Below are positions 1-9,014 of a DNA stretch of 64,000 bases, one piece after another. The first letter of the stretch is position 1. The number at the start of each line of letters is the position of its first letter. This DNA comes from JAXJSP01 sp036310005. Lineage in GTDB: Bacteria; Bacillota; Clostridia; Oscillospirales; Acutalibacteraceae. The notes under the pieces were generated by a model. It was not told where the DNA came from and did no database searches. It worked only from the letters and a program-made list of their open reading frames with translations. The DNA is taken from positions 1 through 64,000 of the forward strand of contig JAXJSP010000006.1 of assembly GCA_036310005.1 (NCBI GenBank), read 5' to 3'. The translations under genes were made by a program, and so were the position numbers.

Positions 1-4
1 TTAT

Positions 5-2284
5 TTAAACTGCTTTTTCGATAATTGAAACCATGACTGTGACATCGTCATCGTGTCCGTCGGTTCTGTTTCTTTTGGCGAGTGTTGCAAGTTTTTCTGC
101 AAGCACAGATGCTTTGACGGGATACTTAATCATATTAAGTTGTTCGCAGATCCAATCTACTCCGTCATAAGTGACACCGTCAGACATCATTACAATAATA
201 TCTCCCTCTTTTAATGTTATTTTTGCTGTATCAAAAGCGGCATCTTTTAATATACCGATAGGCAGAGAGGTACATTCGGCTTTACAACTTTTGCCTGCTC
301 TTTTTATAACTGTCGGGCAAGCACCGGCTTTATAAATTTCTGCTTTTCCTGTATATAAATCTAAAGATGTAATATCCAAAGTTGCAAGTGATTCATCTGT
401 TGACTTAAACAGCATTGCTGAATTTACCATTTTCATTGAACAGTCATATCCAAAGCCTGCTTTAATTAGTTTCGACATAAGAGCAGACGCCATAGCGCTG
501 TCGACTGCTGCTCTGCCTCCTGTACCCATACCGTCGGAAAGCATCATTATTTGTCTGCCCCTACCGTCATTAAACTCGGTTGCGCTGTCGCCGCACATTT
601 TATTATTTGAACAGTTAATGCTGTAAATTCCGCAATCAACTGAATAAACCGCTTTTTCACTGATTGTAATCAAAGTGTCTTTTTCGTTTGAAGTAATACA
701 AGGCACATCAAATTCTCTTTCGCATATAGCAATCATTTGTGTCAAAAGTTGTTTTGAATTTACAAGCCCCTGATAATTTTTCAGTCTGATTTCTATTGTC
801 ATACGGTTATACTTATCAACGCAACAACTTACATCAGCAGCGATAATACCTATTTTTGCTAATGCACCTGCAATTTTTTGTGCTGTTTCATAATCGCACC
901 GCTGACTTTTTTCAAAATCCATAGCCATTTCGGAGAGCATATCACTGATACCGCCAAATTGGTCTATAAGCACTCCTCTGACTTCATCAAGTCTTGCTTG
1001 CGCTTCTCTTTTTGAAGAAAAGACGGAATATGCGGAATTTACGCAATCGCAAAGTTGCTGTGCTTTATCGCACCGTTCAACCAGCTTGTCCGATAACTTG
1101 TCCGTAGTTAATTTCCCGTTTGACACCTGAGAGAGTGATAAGAGCATATCTTCTTTTTTGTGTACCCAACACAGTTTTAAAAAACCGCAATTATGACAGA
1201 CTGTATTTCTTGAATAATCAAAAATTTCTTTATATTCCGGGGTGTTTACGCTTTTTAATCTGTTTGAAACATTTTCAACAGTTTGTCCCATGTCATTTAA
1301 AGCCTCGGCAGCAAAATTAAGTCTTAAAGAAACTCCTTTATTAAGTCCGTCTATAAGCGGAATTTCAGGTAACGGAGAAAACAAGTTTGACAGTATTTTT
1401 TGCGCTTTATTAGGCATCAGCAAAAATACTGCCGATGAAGTTAAGAGTTCAAAAAGGCTGACTGCAATAAGCGAATAATCATTTAAAAAGACATTTAACA
1501 ACGAAGTCATTATAAAAGAAAGTGCTACCGCAACATTTCCTGATGATGAGAATATACCGGCGACAACACCGCTGATACCGTAAACGCCGATCAAAGATAT
1601 TTCATTAGATGCTAAAAACATAAAAAATCCAAGCGTTGTACCCGCGACAGCACCCGCACCTTCTTTACCGTAATAACTCGCGCAAAGAATAATGATTACG
1701 CACATAATTCTCGCTACCGATACCCCTGCGTAACCTATATTATAAAATGACATTAAAAGTATTCCTGTAAAAGCAACTACGCACATCATATCGTTAGCAG
1801 CAGGTTTTTTAGATTTAGGAGATAAGAACGAAATTGCAACGCTGCAAAAATATGCGCTTGCGCTGCAAATCAAGCCTTCTGCAAAGCATTTAATTACAGA
1901 TACAACATCCGCGCCTATAGTTATTTCATTAATCAGACTTAAAGTCAAAGAGCAAACAAGAGCAACAATTGCATTAAAAGAAGGCAATCTCGATATTTTA
2001 AATTTAGAAAACGCAAATCTGATTACATTCATAACAATAATTGCAGTTAAATATTTAAACATTCCGTAGCCTGTTGCGGGAATGAAATATCCTGCTGCCG
2101 CACCTATTGATGAATATATACAAAATTTAACGGGCGTACCCGCAACTAATGCTAAACCGAACGGTACAAACTCATCAAACAATACACTTCTTGACATAAG
2201 AAAACCGCATATTATTAAAAATATTCTTATACTTGAAAATGAAATAAATTCGCTGTATTTTGTTTTAAAAGACTCATCGTTCAT
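5..2284 (-). CDS. spoIIE: Stage II sporulation protein E (SpoIIE), membrane PP2C-type phosphatase
   Basis: SpoIIE dephosphorylates the anti-anti-sigma factor SpoIIAA, which frees sigma-F in the forespore, and it takes part in polar septation. Roughly the first 310 residues are hydrophobic, with about ten membrane segments. A central region holds a Cys-rich stretch (CHNCGFLKLCW). The C-terminus is a PPM phosphatase domain with metal-binding aspartates in SDGMGTGG (near residue 583) and SDGVTYDG (near residue 700). I place the start at the ATG at 2284 (MNDESFK), preceded by GGGTGGTG. The in-frame ATG at 2311 overlaps the candidate -10 box and lacks a ribosome binding site. The product is then 759 residues, close to the usual family size. 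It is transcribed alone, divergently from the aminotransferase gene. Confidence 0.95.
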   Translation of the reverse strand: MNDESFKTKYSEFISFSSIRIFLIICGFLMSRSVLFDEFVPFGLALVAGTPVKFCIYSSIGAAAGYFIPATGYGMFKYLTAIIVMNVIRFAFSKFKISRLPSFNAIVALVCSLTLSLINEITIGADVVSVIKCFAEGLICSASAYFCSVAISFLSPKSKKPAANDMMCVVAFTGILLMSFYNIGYAGVSVARIMCVIIILCASYYGKEGAGAVAGTTLGFFMFLASNEISLIGVYGISGVVAGIFSSSGNVAVALSFIMTSLLNVFLNDYSLIAVSLFELLTSSAVFLLMPNKAQKILSNLFSPLPEIPLIDGLNKGVSLRLNFAAEALNDMGQTVENVSNRLKSVNTPEYKEIFDYSRNTVCHNCGFLKLCWVHKKEDMLLSLSQVSNGKLTTDKLSDKLVERCDKAQQLCDCVNSAYSVFSSKREAQARLDEVRGVLIDQFGGISDMLSEMAMDFEKSQRCDYETAQKIAGALAKIGIIAADVSCCVDKYNRMTIEIRLKNYQGLVNSKQLLTQMIAICEREFDVPCITSNEKDTLITISEKAVYSVDCGIYSINCSNNKMCGDSATEFNDGRGRQIMMLSDGMGTGGRAAVDSAMASALMSKLIKAGFGYDCSMKMVNSAMLFKSTDESLATLDITSLDLYTGKAEIYKAGACPTVIKRAGKSCKAECTSLPIGILKDAAFDTAKITLKEGDIIVMMSDGVTYDGVDWICEQLNMIKYPVKASVLAEKLATLAKRNRTDGHDDDVTVMVSIIEKAV

Positions 2285-2309
2285 TATTTTACACCACCCT
2301 TGGACATAC

Positions 2310-2342
2310 ATTATATTACTTGACTTTTAAAAATTTTGTCGC
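2310..2342 (-). promoter_or_regulatory. Candidate Spo0A-type promoter of spoIIE
   Basis: On the minus strand a perfect TATAAT (2310-2315) lies 21 bp downstream of GCGACA (2337-2342), a poor -35. The complementary strand there reads TGTCGCA (2337-2343), one mismatch from the 0A-box core TGTCGAA. Known Spo0A-activated sigma-A promoters (spoIIG, spoIIE of Bacillus) have over-long 21-22 bp spacing with an 0A box near -35. The implied transcript start (about 2303) is just upstream of the chosen ATG. Confidence 0.5.
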
Positions 2343-2388
2343 AAGAGATAACATAAAATTAAAATATTGTTTCAAATTAGAAAAAATA

Positions 2389-2416
2389 TTGAATTCATGC
2401 AATAATATGTTATAAT
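2389..2416 (+). promoter_or_regulatory. Sigma-A-type promoter of the aminotransferase-trpS unit
   Basis: TTGAAT (2389-2394), a 16-bp spacer, then TATAAT (2411-2416). A strong AGGAGGA ribosome binding site follows at 2426-2432, before the ATG at 2440. Confidence 0.65.
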
Positions 2417-2439
2417 TGCATAGATAGGAGGAGATTTTT

Positions 2440-3618
2440 ATGCAACTTAAATTTGCTGACAGAATTACCGGACTTTCTGCATCTGCAATAAGAGAAATAT
2501 TAAAATTTTCAAGTATGCCCGGTTTTATTTCTTTTGCAGCAGGCTCTCCTGCCGATGAAGCGTTCCCTTCAAAGCAAATTGCAGACATAATTTACAATGC
2601 CATTTTGTCTTCGCCGAACAGTGCGCTTAATTACTCTGTTACGGAAGGTTACACACCGCTGCGTGAATTTATGAAAGATTATCTTAAAAACACGCATTTA
2701 ATCGGTGATGAGAATGATGATTTGATAATAACATCGGGTGCGCAACAAATTATGGACCTTGTTTGCAAGACTCTTTGCAACGAGGGCGACTGTATAATTT
2801 GCGAAAACCCGAGTTTTATCGGTGCGTTAAATGCTTATCGTTCATACGGAGTAAAACTTATCGGTATTGATATGAAAAATGACGGAATGGACACAGAGCA
2901 ACTTGAAAAGGCATTAAAAGAAAACAAAAATGTCAAACTGATTTACACTATTCCTAATTTTCAAAACCCTACCGGACTTTGCACAAGTTTGGAAAAAAGA
3001 AAACAGATATACTCACTTGCTAAAAAGTATCAGGTTTTAATTATTGAAGACAACCCTTACGGTGATATCAGATTTGAGGGAGAAAATATTAAAGACATTA
3101 AAACTCTTGACGATGAAAATTTAGTTATTTATGCCGGTACTTTTTCAAAAGTATTAGCGCCCGGTCTTCGCGTAGGGTACTGTCTTGCAGACAAGCGTAT
3201 TATTCAAAAAATTGTAATTTGCAAGCAGACAAGCGACGTTCATTCAACGGTAATATCACAAATTGCGGCTTATGAATTTATAAAAGATAAAAATTTCGGC
3301 ACGCACCTTGAAAGCATCAGAGAAATATATAAGAAAAAGGCTCATTTTACAATGAACCTGATTGATGAAAAATTATCAGATTATCTTACATATAACAAGA
3401 TTGAAGGCGGACTGTTTATATGGTGCAAGCTCAATGATATTGATATGGAGAGTTTCTGTAAAGAATGTGCAAAAAATCTTGTTGGAGTTGTGCCGGGAAG
3501 CGCATTTTCGATAAACGGTGAAAAATCTGACAGTTTTAGGATAAATTATTCCTCTCCGAGTGAAGATGATATTGTAAAAGGAATAAATATTTTAGCAAAA
3601 GTTGCTAATACATTTTAG
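2440..3618 (+). CDS. PLP-dependent aminotransferase, class I/II (2-aminoadipate/LysN-like)
   Basis: Fold-type I aminotransferase of 392 residues that would transfer an amino group between an amino acid and a 2-oxoacid in the cytosol. The PLP lysine is K237 in FSKVLAPGLRVGY. PNFQNPTG and EDNPYGDIRF are the phosphate- and ring-contacting motifs typical of the branch containing LysN and the catalytic domain of MocR regulators. There is no N-terminal GntR helix-turn-helix, so this is an enzyme and not a MocR regulator. The substrate cannot be read from sequence: aromatic amino acid, branched-chain or 2-aminoadipate are all possible. It sits 11 nt upstream of trpS, so co-transcription is likely. 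An AGGAGGA ribosome binding site supports the ATG. Confidence 0.85.
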   Translation: MQLKFADRITGLSASAIREILKFSSMPGFISFAAGSPADEAFPSKQIADIIYNAILSSPNSALNYSVTEGYTPLREFMKDYLKNTHLIGDENDDLIITSGAQQIMDLVCKTLCNEGDCIICENPSFIGALNAYRSYGVKLIGIDMKNDGMDTEQLEKALKENKNVKLIYTIPNFQNPTGLCTSLEKRKQIYSLAKKYQVLIIEDNPYGDIRFEGENIKDIKTLDDENLVIYAGTFSKVLAPGLRVGYCLADKRIIQKIVICKQTSDVHSTVISQIAAYEFIKDKNFGTHLESIREIYKKKAHFTMNLIDEKLSDYLTYNKIEGGLFIWCKLNDIDMESFCKECAKNLVGVVPGSAFSINGEKSDSFRINYSSPSEDDIVKGINILAKVANTF

Positions 3619-3629
3619 GAGATATAAGT

Positions 3630-4625
3630 ATGCAAAATGATAAAAAAATTGTATTAAGTTGTATTCAGCCGAGTGGCATGTTAACTCTCGGCAATTATCT
3701 CGGAGCATTAATTAACTGGGAAAAGATGCAAGAGAACAACGACTGTTTGTTTGCGGTTGCCGACCTGCACGCAATTACTGTAAGACAAGAACCGAAAAAA
3801 TTAAGAGAACAAATCAAATCTACGTTTGCGCTTTTACTTTCAATAGGTTTAGACCCTGAAAAGAGCATAATATTCTTACAAAGCATGGTACCGCAACATG
3901 CACAACTTGCCTGGTTATTAAACTGCTACACACAGTTTGGCGAGCTTCAGAGAATGACACAGTTTAAAGACAAAAGTGCAAAGCATGCTGACAACATTAA
4001 TGCAGGTTTATTCACATACCCGACCTTAATGGCGGCGGATATTTTATTATATCAGGCTGATTATGTACCTATCGGTGCTGACCAGAAGCAGCACCTTGAA
4101 CTTGCAAGAAATATTGCACAGCGTTTTAACGGTTTATACTCCCCTACCTTTACGGTACCGGAGCCTTATATTGCAAATGTTGGTGCGAGAGTAATGAGTT
4201 TGCAAGATCCCACTAAGAAAATGTCAAAATCGGATGAAAACATAAATTCATTTGTTGCAATTCTTGATAAGCCTGAAGATATTATTAGAAAATTCAAGCG
4301 CGCGGTTACCGATTCCGAATCAGAGGTTAGATACGCTGAAGGAAAAGACGGTATCAACAATTTAATGACGATTTATTCTGCATGTACAGGTCTTAACTAT
4401 GAACAGATTGAAAAAGAATTTGAAGGCAAAGGTTACGGTGATTTCAAATTAAAAGTCGGCGAAAGCGTTGTTGAAATACTAAGACCTATCAGAGAAAACT
4501 ATGAAAAGATAATTAATGAAAAAGATTATCTTGAATCACTTTATAAATCGGGCGCACAAAAGGCTGAATACCTGGCACAAAAAACATTATCAAAAGTAAT
4601 GAGAAAAATCGGATATATAAACTAA
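3630..4625 (+). CDS. trpS: Tryptophan--tRNA ligase
   Basis: Class Ic aminoacyl-tRNA synthetase charging tRNA-Trp. The HIGH-equivalent motif is TLGN in PSGMLTLGNYLGA (residues 14-26), and KMSKS lies at about 197-201. The length of 331 residues is normal for the compact bacterial form. It follows the aminotransferase gene by 11 nt and ends 5 nt before a strong terminator. I found no T-box leader ahead of it; the unit starts from the promoter at 2389-2416. Confidence 0.97.
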   Translation: MQNDKKIVLSCIQPSGMLTLGNYLGALINWEKMQENNDCLFAVADLHAITVRQEPKKLREQIKSTFALLLSIGLDPEKSIIFLQSMVPQHAQLAWLLNCYTQFGELQRMTQFKDKSAKHADNINAGLFTYPTLMAADILLYQADYVPIGADQKQHLELARNIAQRFNGLYSPTFTVPEPYIANVGARVMSLQDPTKKMSKSDENINSFVAILDKPEDIIRKFKRAVTDSESEVRYAEGKDGINNLMTIYSACTGLNYEQIEKEFEGKGYGDFKLKVGESVVEILRPIRENYEKIINEKDYLESLYKSGAQKAEYLAQKTLSKVMRKIGYIN

Positions 4626-4630
4626 CAAAA

Positions 4631-4661
4631 AACAACCTGTTGATTATATCAACAGGTTGTT
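4631..4661. terminator. trpS: Bidirectional terminator between trpS and ireB
   Basis: A 13-bp perfect stem, 4631-4643 with 4649-4661, and a 5-nt loop. It has a T-rich tail on the plus strand and an A-run on the other side that gives a U tract for the minus-strand ireB transcript. Confidence 0.85.
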
Positions 4662-4664
4662 ATT

Positions 4665-4910
4665 TTAGTCTGATAAGTAATTTCTTAATAAAGACTGTAA
4701 GATTTCGTCTCTGTCAAGTCGTCTTATGAGATTTCTTGCATTGTGATTTGTTGTAATATAGGTTGGGTCTTCAGAAAGAATATATCCTACAATTTGATTT
4801 ATAGGATTATAGCCTTTTTCTTTAAGTGCATTATACACGGTTATTAGAGTACTGCGTATTTCTCTTTCTCTTTCGTCACCGATTGAAAAGCGTACTGTTT
4901 TGTCCTGCAT
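4665..4910 (-). CDS. ireB: IreB family regulatory phosphoprotein (UPF0297/YrzL)
   Basis: Small cytosolic protein of 81 residues. In Enterococcus, IreB is a substrate of the PASTA kinase IreK and modulates cephalosporin resistance; that role is known for the family and not shown here. Diagnostic stretches are TVRFSIGDE, ALKEKGYNPINQIVGYILSE, DPTYIT and ARNLIRRLDRDE. The start is the ATG at 4910 (MQDKTV), 6 nt after GAGGGTG. An upstream in-frame GTG would add MIL only. In many Firmicutes ireB lies between alaS and ruvX; here it stands alone between trpS and spoVFB with its own promoter. Confidence 0.92.
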   Translation of the reverse strand: MQDKTVRFSIGDEREREIRSTLITVYNALKEKGYNPINQIVGYILSEDPTYITTNHNARNLIRRLDRDEILQSLLRNYLSD

Positions 4911-4936
4911 TAAAATCACCCTCTTTATTATCTTTC

Positions 4937-4965
4937 ATTTTACACTAAAAAATATACATATTCAA
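4937..4965 (-). promoter_or_regulatory. ireB: Sigma-A-type promoter of ireB
   Basis: On the minus strand TTGAAT (4960-4965), a 17-bp spacer, then TAAAAT (4937-4942). It lies just downstream of the spoVFB stop, so ireB need not depend on the sporulation genes upstream. Confidence 0.65.
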
Positions 4966-4982
4966 GTATTTTATTAAAAAAA

Positions 4983-5552
4983 TCAGTAATAAATTGGCTG
5001 AATTTGTTTATTTTCTAAAGCCATGAGTGCAGTTTGCTCAATTTTTGTAAAATCGCAAATAAGAGAAGTAGATTTATTTTCAGGGTCGTCTTGTTTAATC
5101 GGTACAAAATATATATTTTTTGTATTTAGCAAGATTCCGATATTTTTTGCGCTCGCTGACAGTGCATCATTTGTAGCAAGTCCTATTACAAGCGGTTTTT
5201 GATTTCTTAAATGTGCTTTTGCTGCCATTGTGACCGAACTGTCCGTAATGCCGAGCGCTATTTTTGCAAGAGTATTTCCTGTGCAAGGAGCAATAATCAA
5301 TATATCGAACAAAGATTTCGGACCTATCGGTTCTGCTTGCTTTATTGTATGAATGATTTTTTTGCCGCTTAATGTTTCTGCTTTGTTTATAAAATCTTCA
5401 CAAAGTCCGAAACGCGTATCTGTTGTGTATACAATATTTGACATTATTGGTGTTATGTCAACCTTTTTTGATAATTCTTCAAATATAGAAAAGGACTTAT
5501 TCAGAGTACAAAAGGAACCGCAAAACGCATAGCCTACTTTTAAATCTTTCAC
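4983..5552 (-). CDS. spoVFB: Dipicolinate synthase subunit B
   Basis: Flavoprotein-like subunit (189 residues) of the complex that oxidises dihydrodipicolinate to dipicolinic acid, the spore-core chelator made in the mother cell. The N-terminal GYAFCGSFCTLNK and the central LIIAPCTGNTLAKIA are typical of SpoVFB and the related flavoprotein (Dfp/UbiX-like) fold. The start is GTG at 5552, overlapping the spoVFA stop by 4 nt (GTGA) after AGGAGGAG, so the two subunits are translationally coupled. No dapA or dapG follows as it does in Bacillus; ireB follows from its own promoter. Confidence 0.94.
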   Translation of the reverse strand: MKDLKVGYAFCGSFCTLNKSFSIFEELSKKVDITPIMSNIVYTTDTRFGLCEDFINKAETLSGKKIIHTIKQAEPIGPKSLFDILIIAPCTGNTLAKIALGITDSSVTMAAKAHLRNQKPLVIGLATNDALSASAKNIGILLNTKNIYFVPIKQDDPENKSTSLICDFTKIEQTALMALENKQIQPIYY

Positions 5553-6337
5553 ACTATCTCCTCCTCTATTATAGTTTTCATAGTGTTGTATAGAATTTCT
5601 TTAGCAGTATCTATTGCATATTTAGGAGGTAAGGCTTTACCGTCAATAATTTTACAATTCTTACTTTCGGGCTGTTTATAGTAATCAATATCAATTCCCG
5701 CCAATTCAACAATCACCGTGTTTTCACTTATGTTTTGCGTTGGAATAATTTTTTTCGGGACTGTATTTACAATAATTTCGTATTTATCTGTAACATCATC
5801 TAATTTTGTTGAATTTACGCTTTTATACCCTAAACACTCAAGCAAAGCAAAGTCTTTTTTACTTCTTGCCGCCACTGTAACATCGGCATTAATATCTTTA
5901 AGCATTTTTGACAAGAATTTACCTATTCTACCGTACCCTACTACCAAGCATTTTTTATTTAAAAGCGTTGTACTGACACTACGCATTATAAGTTCTAAGG
6001 CTGCTTCGGCTGTTGCATGGGCATTTCTTATAGCAAATTCTTCTTCATTACTGTATTCTATCGGTTTTACTCCGTTTAAATAAAACATAAGAGAAATCTC
6101 GTTTGACATCGGGCCGCACAAAACCAATGAGCGTGAATTTACTTTAGGTATTATGTCAACTAATTTATATTTTTCATCACAGTTTATATGAACACCGTCA
6201 CGACTTACGGGTAAAGGAAATATAATTATATTACAGTCACTGATTTTATCTGCATCGCAGACAACATATCCGTCTTTTTTGAAACATTTTTTTATATAAT
6301 CAAAGCGCATATCTGAACCAATTACGCAAATTTTCAT
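5549..6337 (-). CDS. spoVFA: Dipicolinate synthase subunit A
   Basis: NAD(P)-binding subunit of dipicolinate synthase, 262 residues. The N-terminal domain begins MKICVIGSDMRF. A second Rossmann segment, CLVVGYGRIGKFLSKML (about residues 129-145), resembles S-adenosylhomocysteine hydrolase-type NAD domains, as expected for SpoVFA. The 4-nt overlap with spoVFB fixes the pair as one transcription unit. In Bacillus the operon is read by sigma-K in the mother cell; I could not identify a convincing sigma-K promoter here. The gene starts 13 nt downstream of the cca terminator, so it is probably transcribed separately from cca. Confidence 0.94.
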   Translation of the reverse strand: MKICVIGSDMRFDYIKKCFKKDGYVVCDADKISDCNIIIFPLPVSRDGVHINCDEKYKLVDIIPKVNSRSLVLCGPMSNEISLMFYLNGVKPIEYSNEEEFAIRNAHATAEAALELIMRSVSTTLLNKKCLVVGYGRIGKFLSKMLKDINADVTVAARSKKDFALLECLGYKSVNSTKLDDVTDKYEIIVNTVPKKIIPTQNISENTVIVELAGIDIDYYKQPESKNCKIIDGKALPPKYAIDTAKEILYNTMKTIIEEEIV

Positions 6338-6349
6338 ATTTAATCACCT

Positions 6350-6393
6350 TAAAAATACAACTCATAGAACATTGCTATAACACATTCTATGAG
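6350..6393 (-). terminator. cca: Terminator of cca
   Basis: A 9-bp stem, 6361-6369 with 6385-6393, with a 15-nt loop, followed on the minus strand by TTGTATTTTT. The cca stop codon (6387-6389) lies inside the stem. Confidence 0.65.
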
Positions 6394-7532
6394 TTTGTAC
6401 CAATTTGAGTGATTAACTCTTTTAATATTTTATTTTTATTGTTTTGAGGGTTTTTGATAACTTCATCGACGAGTTTTTCAAAAAGTATTTTAGTCTGCTC
6501 GCCTGAATACATTTTACTTATTTGTTTTTTATCCTCTGCGCTCAAATCCAAGTGATTAATTAAGTAAGGCTCATTGTTTTTAACTATGCTTTTTAATAAA
6601 TCATCCTTAATTCTTTTGTTTTTAAGTACTGCTTGTGCTTGCAGAACATCTTCCCACATATTTTGCGGTATTAAAGATAAGTTTTTCTTAATCTCTGTTT
6701 TACTTTCGGGATACGGTTTAATCAGCGCGTCGAAAATTAAACCCGCTAATTTTCTTTGCTTTCTGTCAGTTTTAAGTTCTATAGCGACATCGTAAGCGTT
6801 TTTATTCAGCAGAATACAAAGTGCGCAAAATCTGACAATTAAATTATTATTGATTTGATTTAATTTACTTAAATCGGTTTGAAACAAGTCTGATAAAACC
6901 GCAAGATTTTCTCCGCTTAGCAGTTTAAACAATTCTTCTCTTATTCTCTCTTTGCTGATATTATTTAAAAGATGTTTATTATTTAATGCAGCGCGTTTTG
7001 TGTTTTCTTCAATACTGAAATTCAAAACGGAAGAAAACCTAAACGCTCTTAAAATTCTTAAGGCGTCTTCTTTAAATCTTAAATCAGGCTCACCTACTGC
7101 TACAATGGTTTTTTTATCTATTGCTTGTCTGCCGCCGAAAGGATCATATATTCCCCTTTTATAATGATAGCCTATTGCATTCATTGTAAAATCTCGGCGT
7201 GATAAATCTACGCGGAAACTGTTTGTAAAAGTAAGATTTTCAGGGTGCCGGGAGTCTAAATATTCACCGTCAATTCTGTACTGTGTTATTTCGTAATTTT
7301 CATCACCGAGAACTACTGTGACGGTACCGTGTTTTAGTCCTGTATCTATAACCTTATCAAACATTGAAAAAATCTCAATTGCCGGGCAGTTTGATGCGAT
7401 ATCATAATCATTTACTTTTTTATTCATTAAAATATCTCTTACACAACCGCCGACGCACCACGCCTCGTATCCTTTATTTTCTATTGTGTCTATTATTAAC
7501 TTAACATTTTCAGGCAAAATGATATTTTTCAA
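6387..7532 (-). CDS. cca: CCA tRNA nucleotidyltransferase
   Basis: Class II nucleotidyltransferase (381 residues) that adds or repairs the 3' CCA end of tRNAs. The head domain carries the GGCVRD turn, the metal-binding DYDIA (DxD), and the RRDFTMNAIGY motif. EDALRILRAFRF marks the neck that follows. The all-alpha body and tail are shorter and more divergent, and there is no HD phosphohydrolase domain. The start appears to be TTG at 7532 after AGAGGTG; no ATG with a ribosome binding site lies nearby. The tRNA genes at 61.4-61.7 kb encode CCA, so here the enzyme would mainly repair. A poly(A) polymerase is an alternative in this superfamily, but the clostridial context favours CCA addition. Confidence 0.9.
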   Translation of the reverse strand: MKNIILPENVKLIIDTIENKGYEAWCVGGCVRDILMNKKVNDYDIASNCPAIEIFSMFDKVIDTGLKHGTVTVVLGDENYEITQYRIDGEYLDSRHPENLTFTNSFRVDLSRRDFTMNAIGYHYKRGIYDPFGGRQAIDKKTIVAVGEPDLRFKEDALRILRAFRFSSVLNFSIEENTKRAALNNKHLLNNISKERIREELFKLLSGENLAVLSDLFQTDLSKLNQINNNLIVRFCALCILLNKNAYDVAIELKTDRKQRKLAGLIFDALIKPYPESKTEIKKNLSLIPQNMWEDVLQAQAVLKNKRIKDDLLKSIVKNNEPYLINHLDLSAEDKKQISKMYSGEQTKILFEKLVDEVIKNPQNNKNKILKELITQIGTNS

Positions 7533-7561
7533 GTGTTGACACCTCTTTTTTAAATAATATA

Positions 7562-7589
7562 TTGAATGAAACAGAATTTGTGATATAAT
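7562..7589 (+). promoter_or_regulatory. murC: Sigma-A-type promoter of murC
   Basis: TTGAAT (7562-7567), a 16-bp spacer, TATAAT (7584-7589). AGGAGGG follows at about 7609-7615 as ribosome binding site. Confidence 0.65.
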
Positions 7590-7625
7590 ATAAATTGATA
7601 CAAAACACAGGAGGGAAAAGAAAAA

Positions 7626-9005
7626 ATGAAACCTCTTTCAGATACTGATAAATTAATAAATAACTCAAAAGTTATACACATGATTGGAATTGGCGGTGCA
7701 GGTATGTGTCCTTTGGCTGAGATATTACATTCTCAAGGACATACCGTAACAGGCTCTGACAACAATCCGTCTGATCCTTTAAACAGAATAATATCGCTTG
7801 GAATACCTGTTACTCTCGGACACAAGCCTGAAAATGTACACGGAGCAGACCTTGTTATACATTCGGCTGCCATTATGAAAACTAACCCTGAATTACAAGA
7901 GGCTGAGCGACTCGGTATTCCGACGCTGGAGCGTTCATATTTACTCGGAGCAGTTACAAGAAGGTACAACAACTGTATCGGTGTTTGCGGTACGCACGGA
8001 AAGACTACTGCTACTTCTATGATAACACAAATTTTAATCGAATCAAACTGTGATCCTTCTGCTGTTATCGGAGGTAAATTACCTAAAATCAATTCATACT
8101 GCAAAATCGGTAAAAGCGATACATTAGTTGTTGAGAGTTGTGAATATGTAGATACATTTTTAAAAGAAACTCCTGATGTTGCTGTACTTTTGAATGTTGA
8201 CAGCGACCATATGGAATATTTTAAAACAATGGACCGACTTATTGAGTCATTTAACAAGTTTTTGTCTATGGCACACACAGTTATCGTAAACGGTGATGAT
8301 AAAAACAGCCTAAAAGCAACAAAAGGCATTACAAGTGATATTATAACCTTTGGGCTTGATAAGAGCAATACTTACTATGCAGATAATATAAGTTTAGTAA
8401 ACGGTGCTTTTCCGAAGTTTGATTTATATAAACAAGGAGAGTTTTTATGCACGGTTGAACTTAGTGTACCCGGTGAGCATAACATATTAAACTCATTGGC
8501 TGCTGCTGCGGCTTCAATAAACGCGGGAGCCGAAATCGGAGCGGTTAAAAAAGCGCTAAAAGATTTTAAAGGTGCGGGCAGACGATTTGAAGTACTATAT
8601 AATAAAAACGGTATTACTGTTGCTGATGATTATGCACATCATCCTACCGAACTTACCGTTACATTATCCGCGGCAAAGGAAATGAATTATAACAGAGTAA
8701 TTGCAGTATTTCAGCCATTTACTTACTCAAGAACTGCCATGCTTTTAGATGATTTTGCTAAATCTTTAAGTATTGCAGATTTATGTGTGTTAAGTCCTAT
8801 AATGGGCTCAAGAGAAATTAACACCTACAATATTGAGAGCAGACATTTGGCAGAAAAAATTGAGCATTGTGTTTGTCTTAATAATTTTGATGAAATTGTT
8901 GATTATTTATATAGTAATATCAAGCAGGGCGATTTAGTTATTTCGCTTGGTTGCGGTGATATTTACAAGGCTACAAAAGCGTTAATTAAAAAATTAGAAA
9001 ATTAA
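7626..9005 (+). CDS. murC: UDP-N-acetylmuramate--L-alanine ligase
   Basis: Cytosolic Mur ligase that adds the first stem-peptide residue, L-alanine, to UDP-MurNAc at the cost of ATP. The N-terminal UDP-binding domain begins HMIGIGGAGMCPLAEIL. The P-loop CGTHGKTTATSM lies at about residues 121-132. The central VVESCEYVDTFL supplies the catalytic acidic residues, and the C-terminal domain has DDYAHHPTEL. The length of 459 residues is normal. It stands away from the usual mur/dcw cluster and is followed after 9 nt by an Rrf2 regulator, so the two are probably co-transcribed. Confidence 0.97.
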   Translation: MKPLSDTDKLINNSKVIHMIGIGGAGMCPLAEILHSQGHTVTGSDNNPSDPLNRIISLGIPVTLGHKPENVHGADLVIHSAAIMKTNPELQEAERLGIPTLERSYLLGAVTRRYNNCIGVCGTHGKTTATSMITQILIESNCDPSAVIGGKLPKINSYCKIGKSDTLVVESCEYVDTFLKETPDVAVLLNVDSDHMEYFKTMDRLIESFNKFLSMAHTVIVNGDDKNSLKATKGITSDIITFGLDKSNTYYADNISLVNGAFPKFDLYKQGEFLCTVELSVPGEHNILNSLAAAAASINAGAEIGAVKKALKDFKGAGRRFEVLYNKNGITVADDYAHHPTELTVTLSAAKEMNYNRVIAVFQPFTYSRTAMLLDDFAKSLSIADLCVLSPIMGSREINTYNIESRHLAEKIEHCVCLNNFDEIVDYLYSNIKQGDLVISLGCGDIYKATKALIKKLEN

Positions 9006-9014
9006 GAGGTATCA

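Noticed and set aside
6345..6400. CATA-like element upstream of spoVFA that could be a sigma-K -10
   Set aside because: It falls inside the cca terminator hairpin and lacks a convincing -35 at the right distance, so I call it a terminator.
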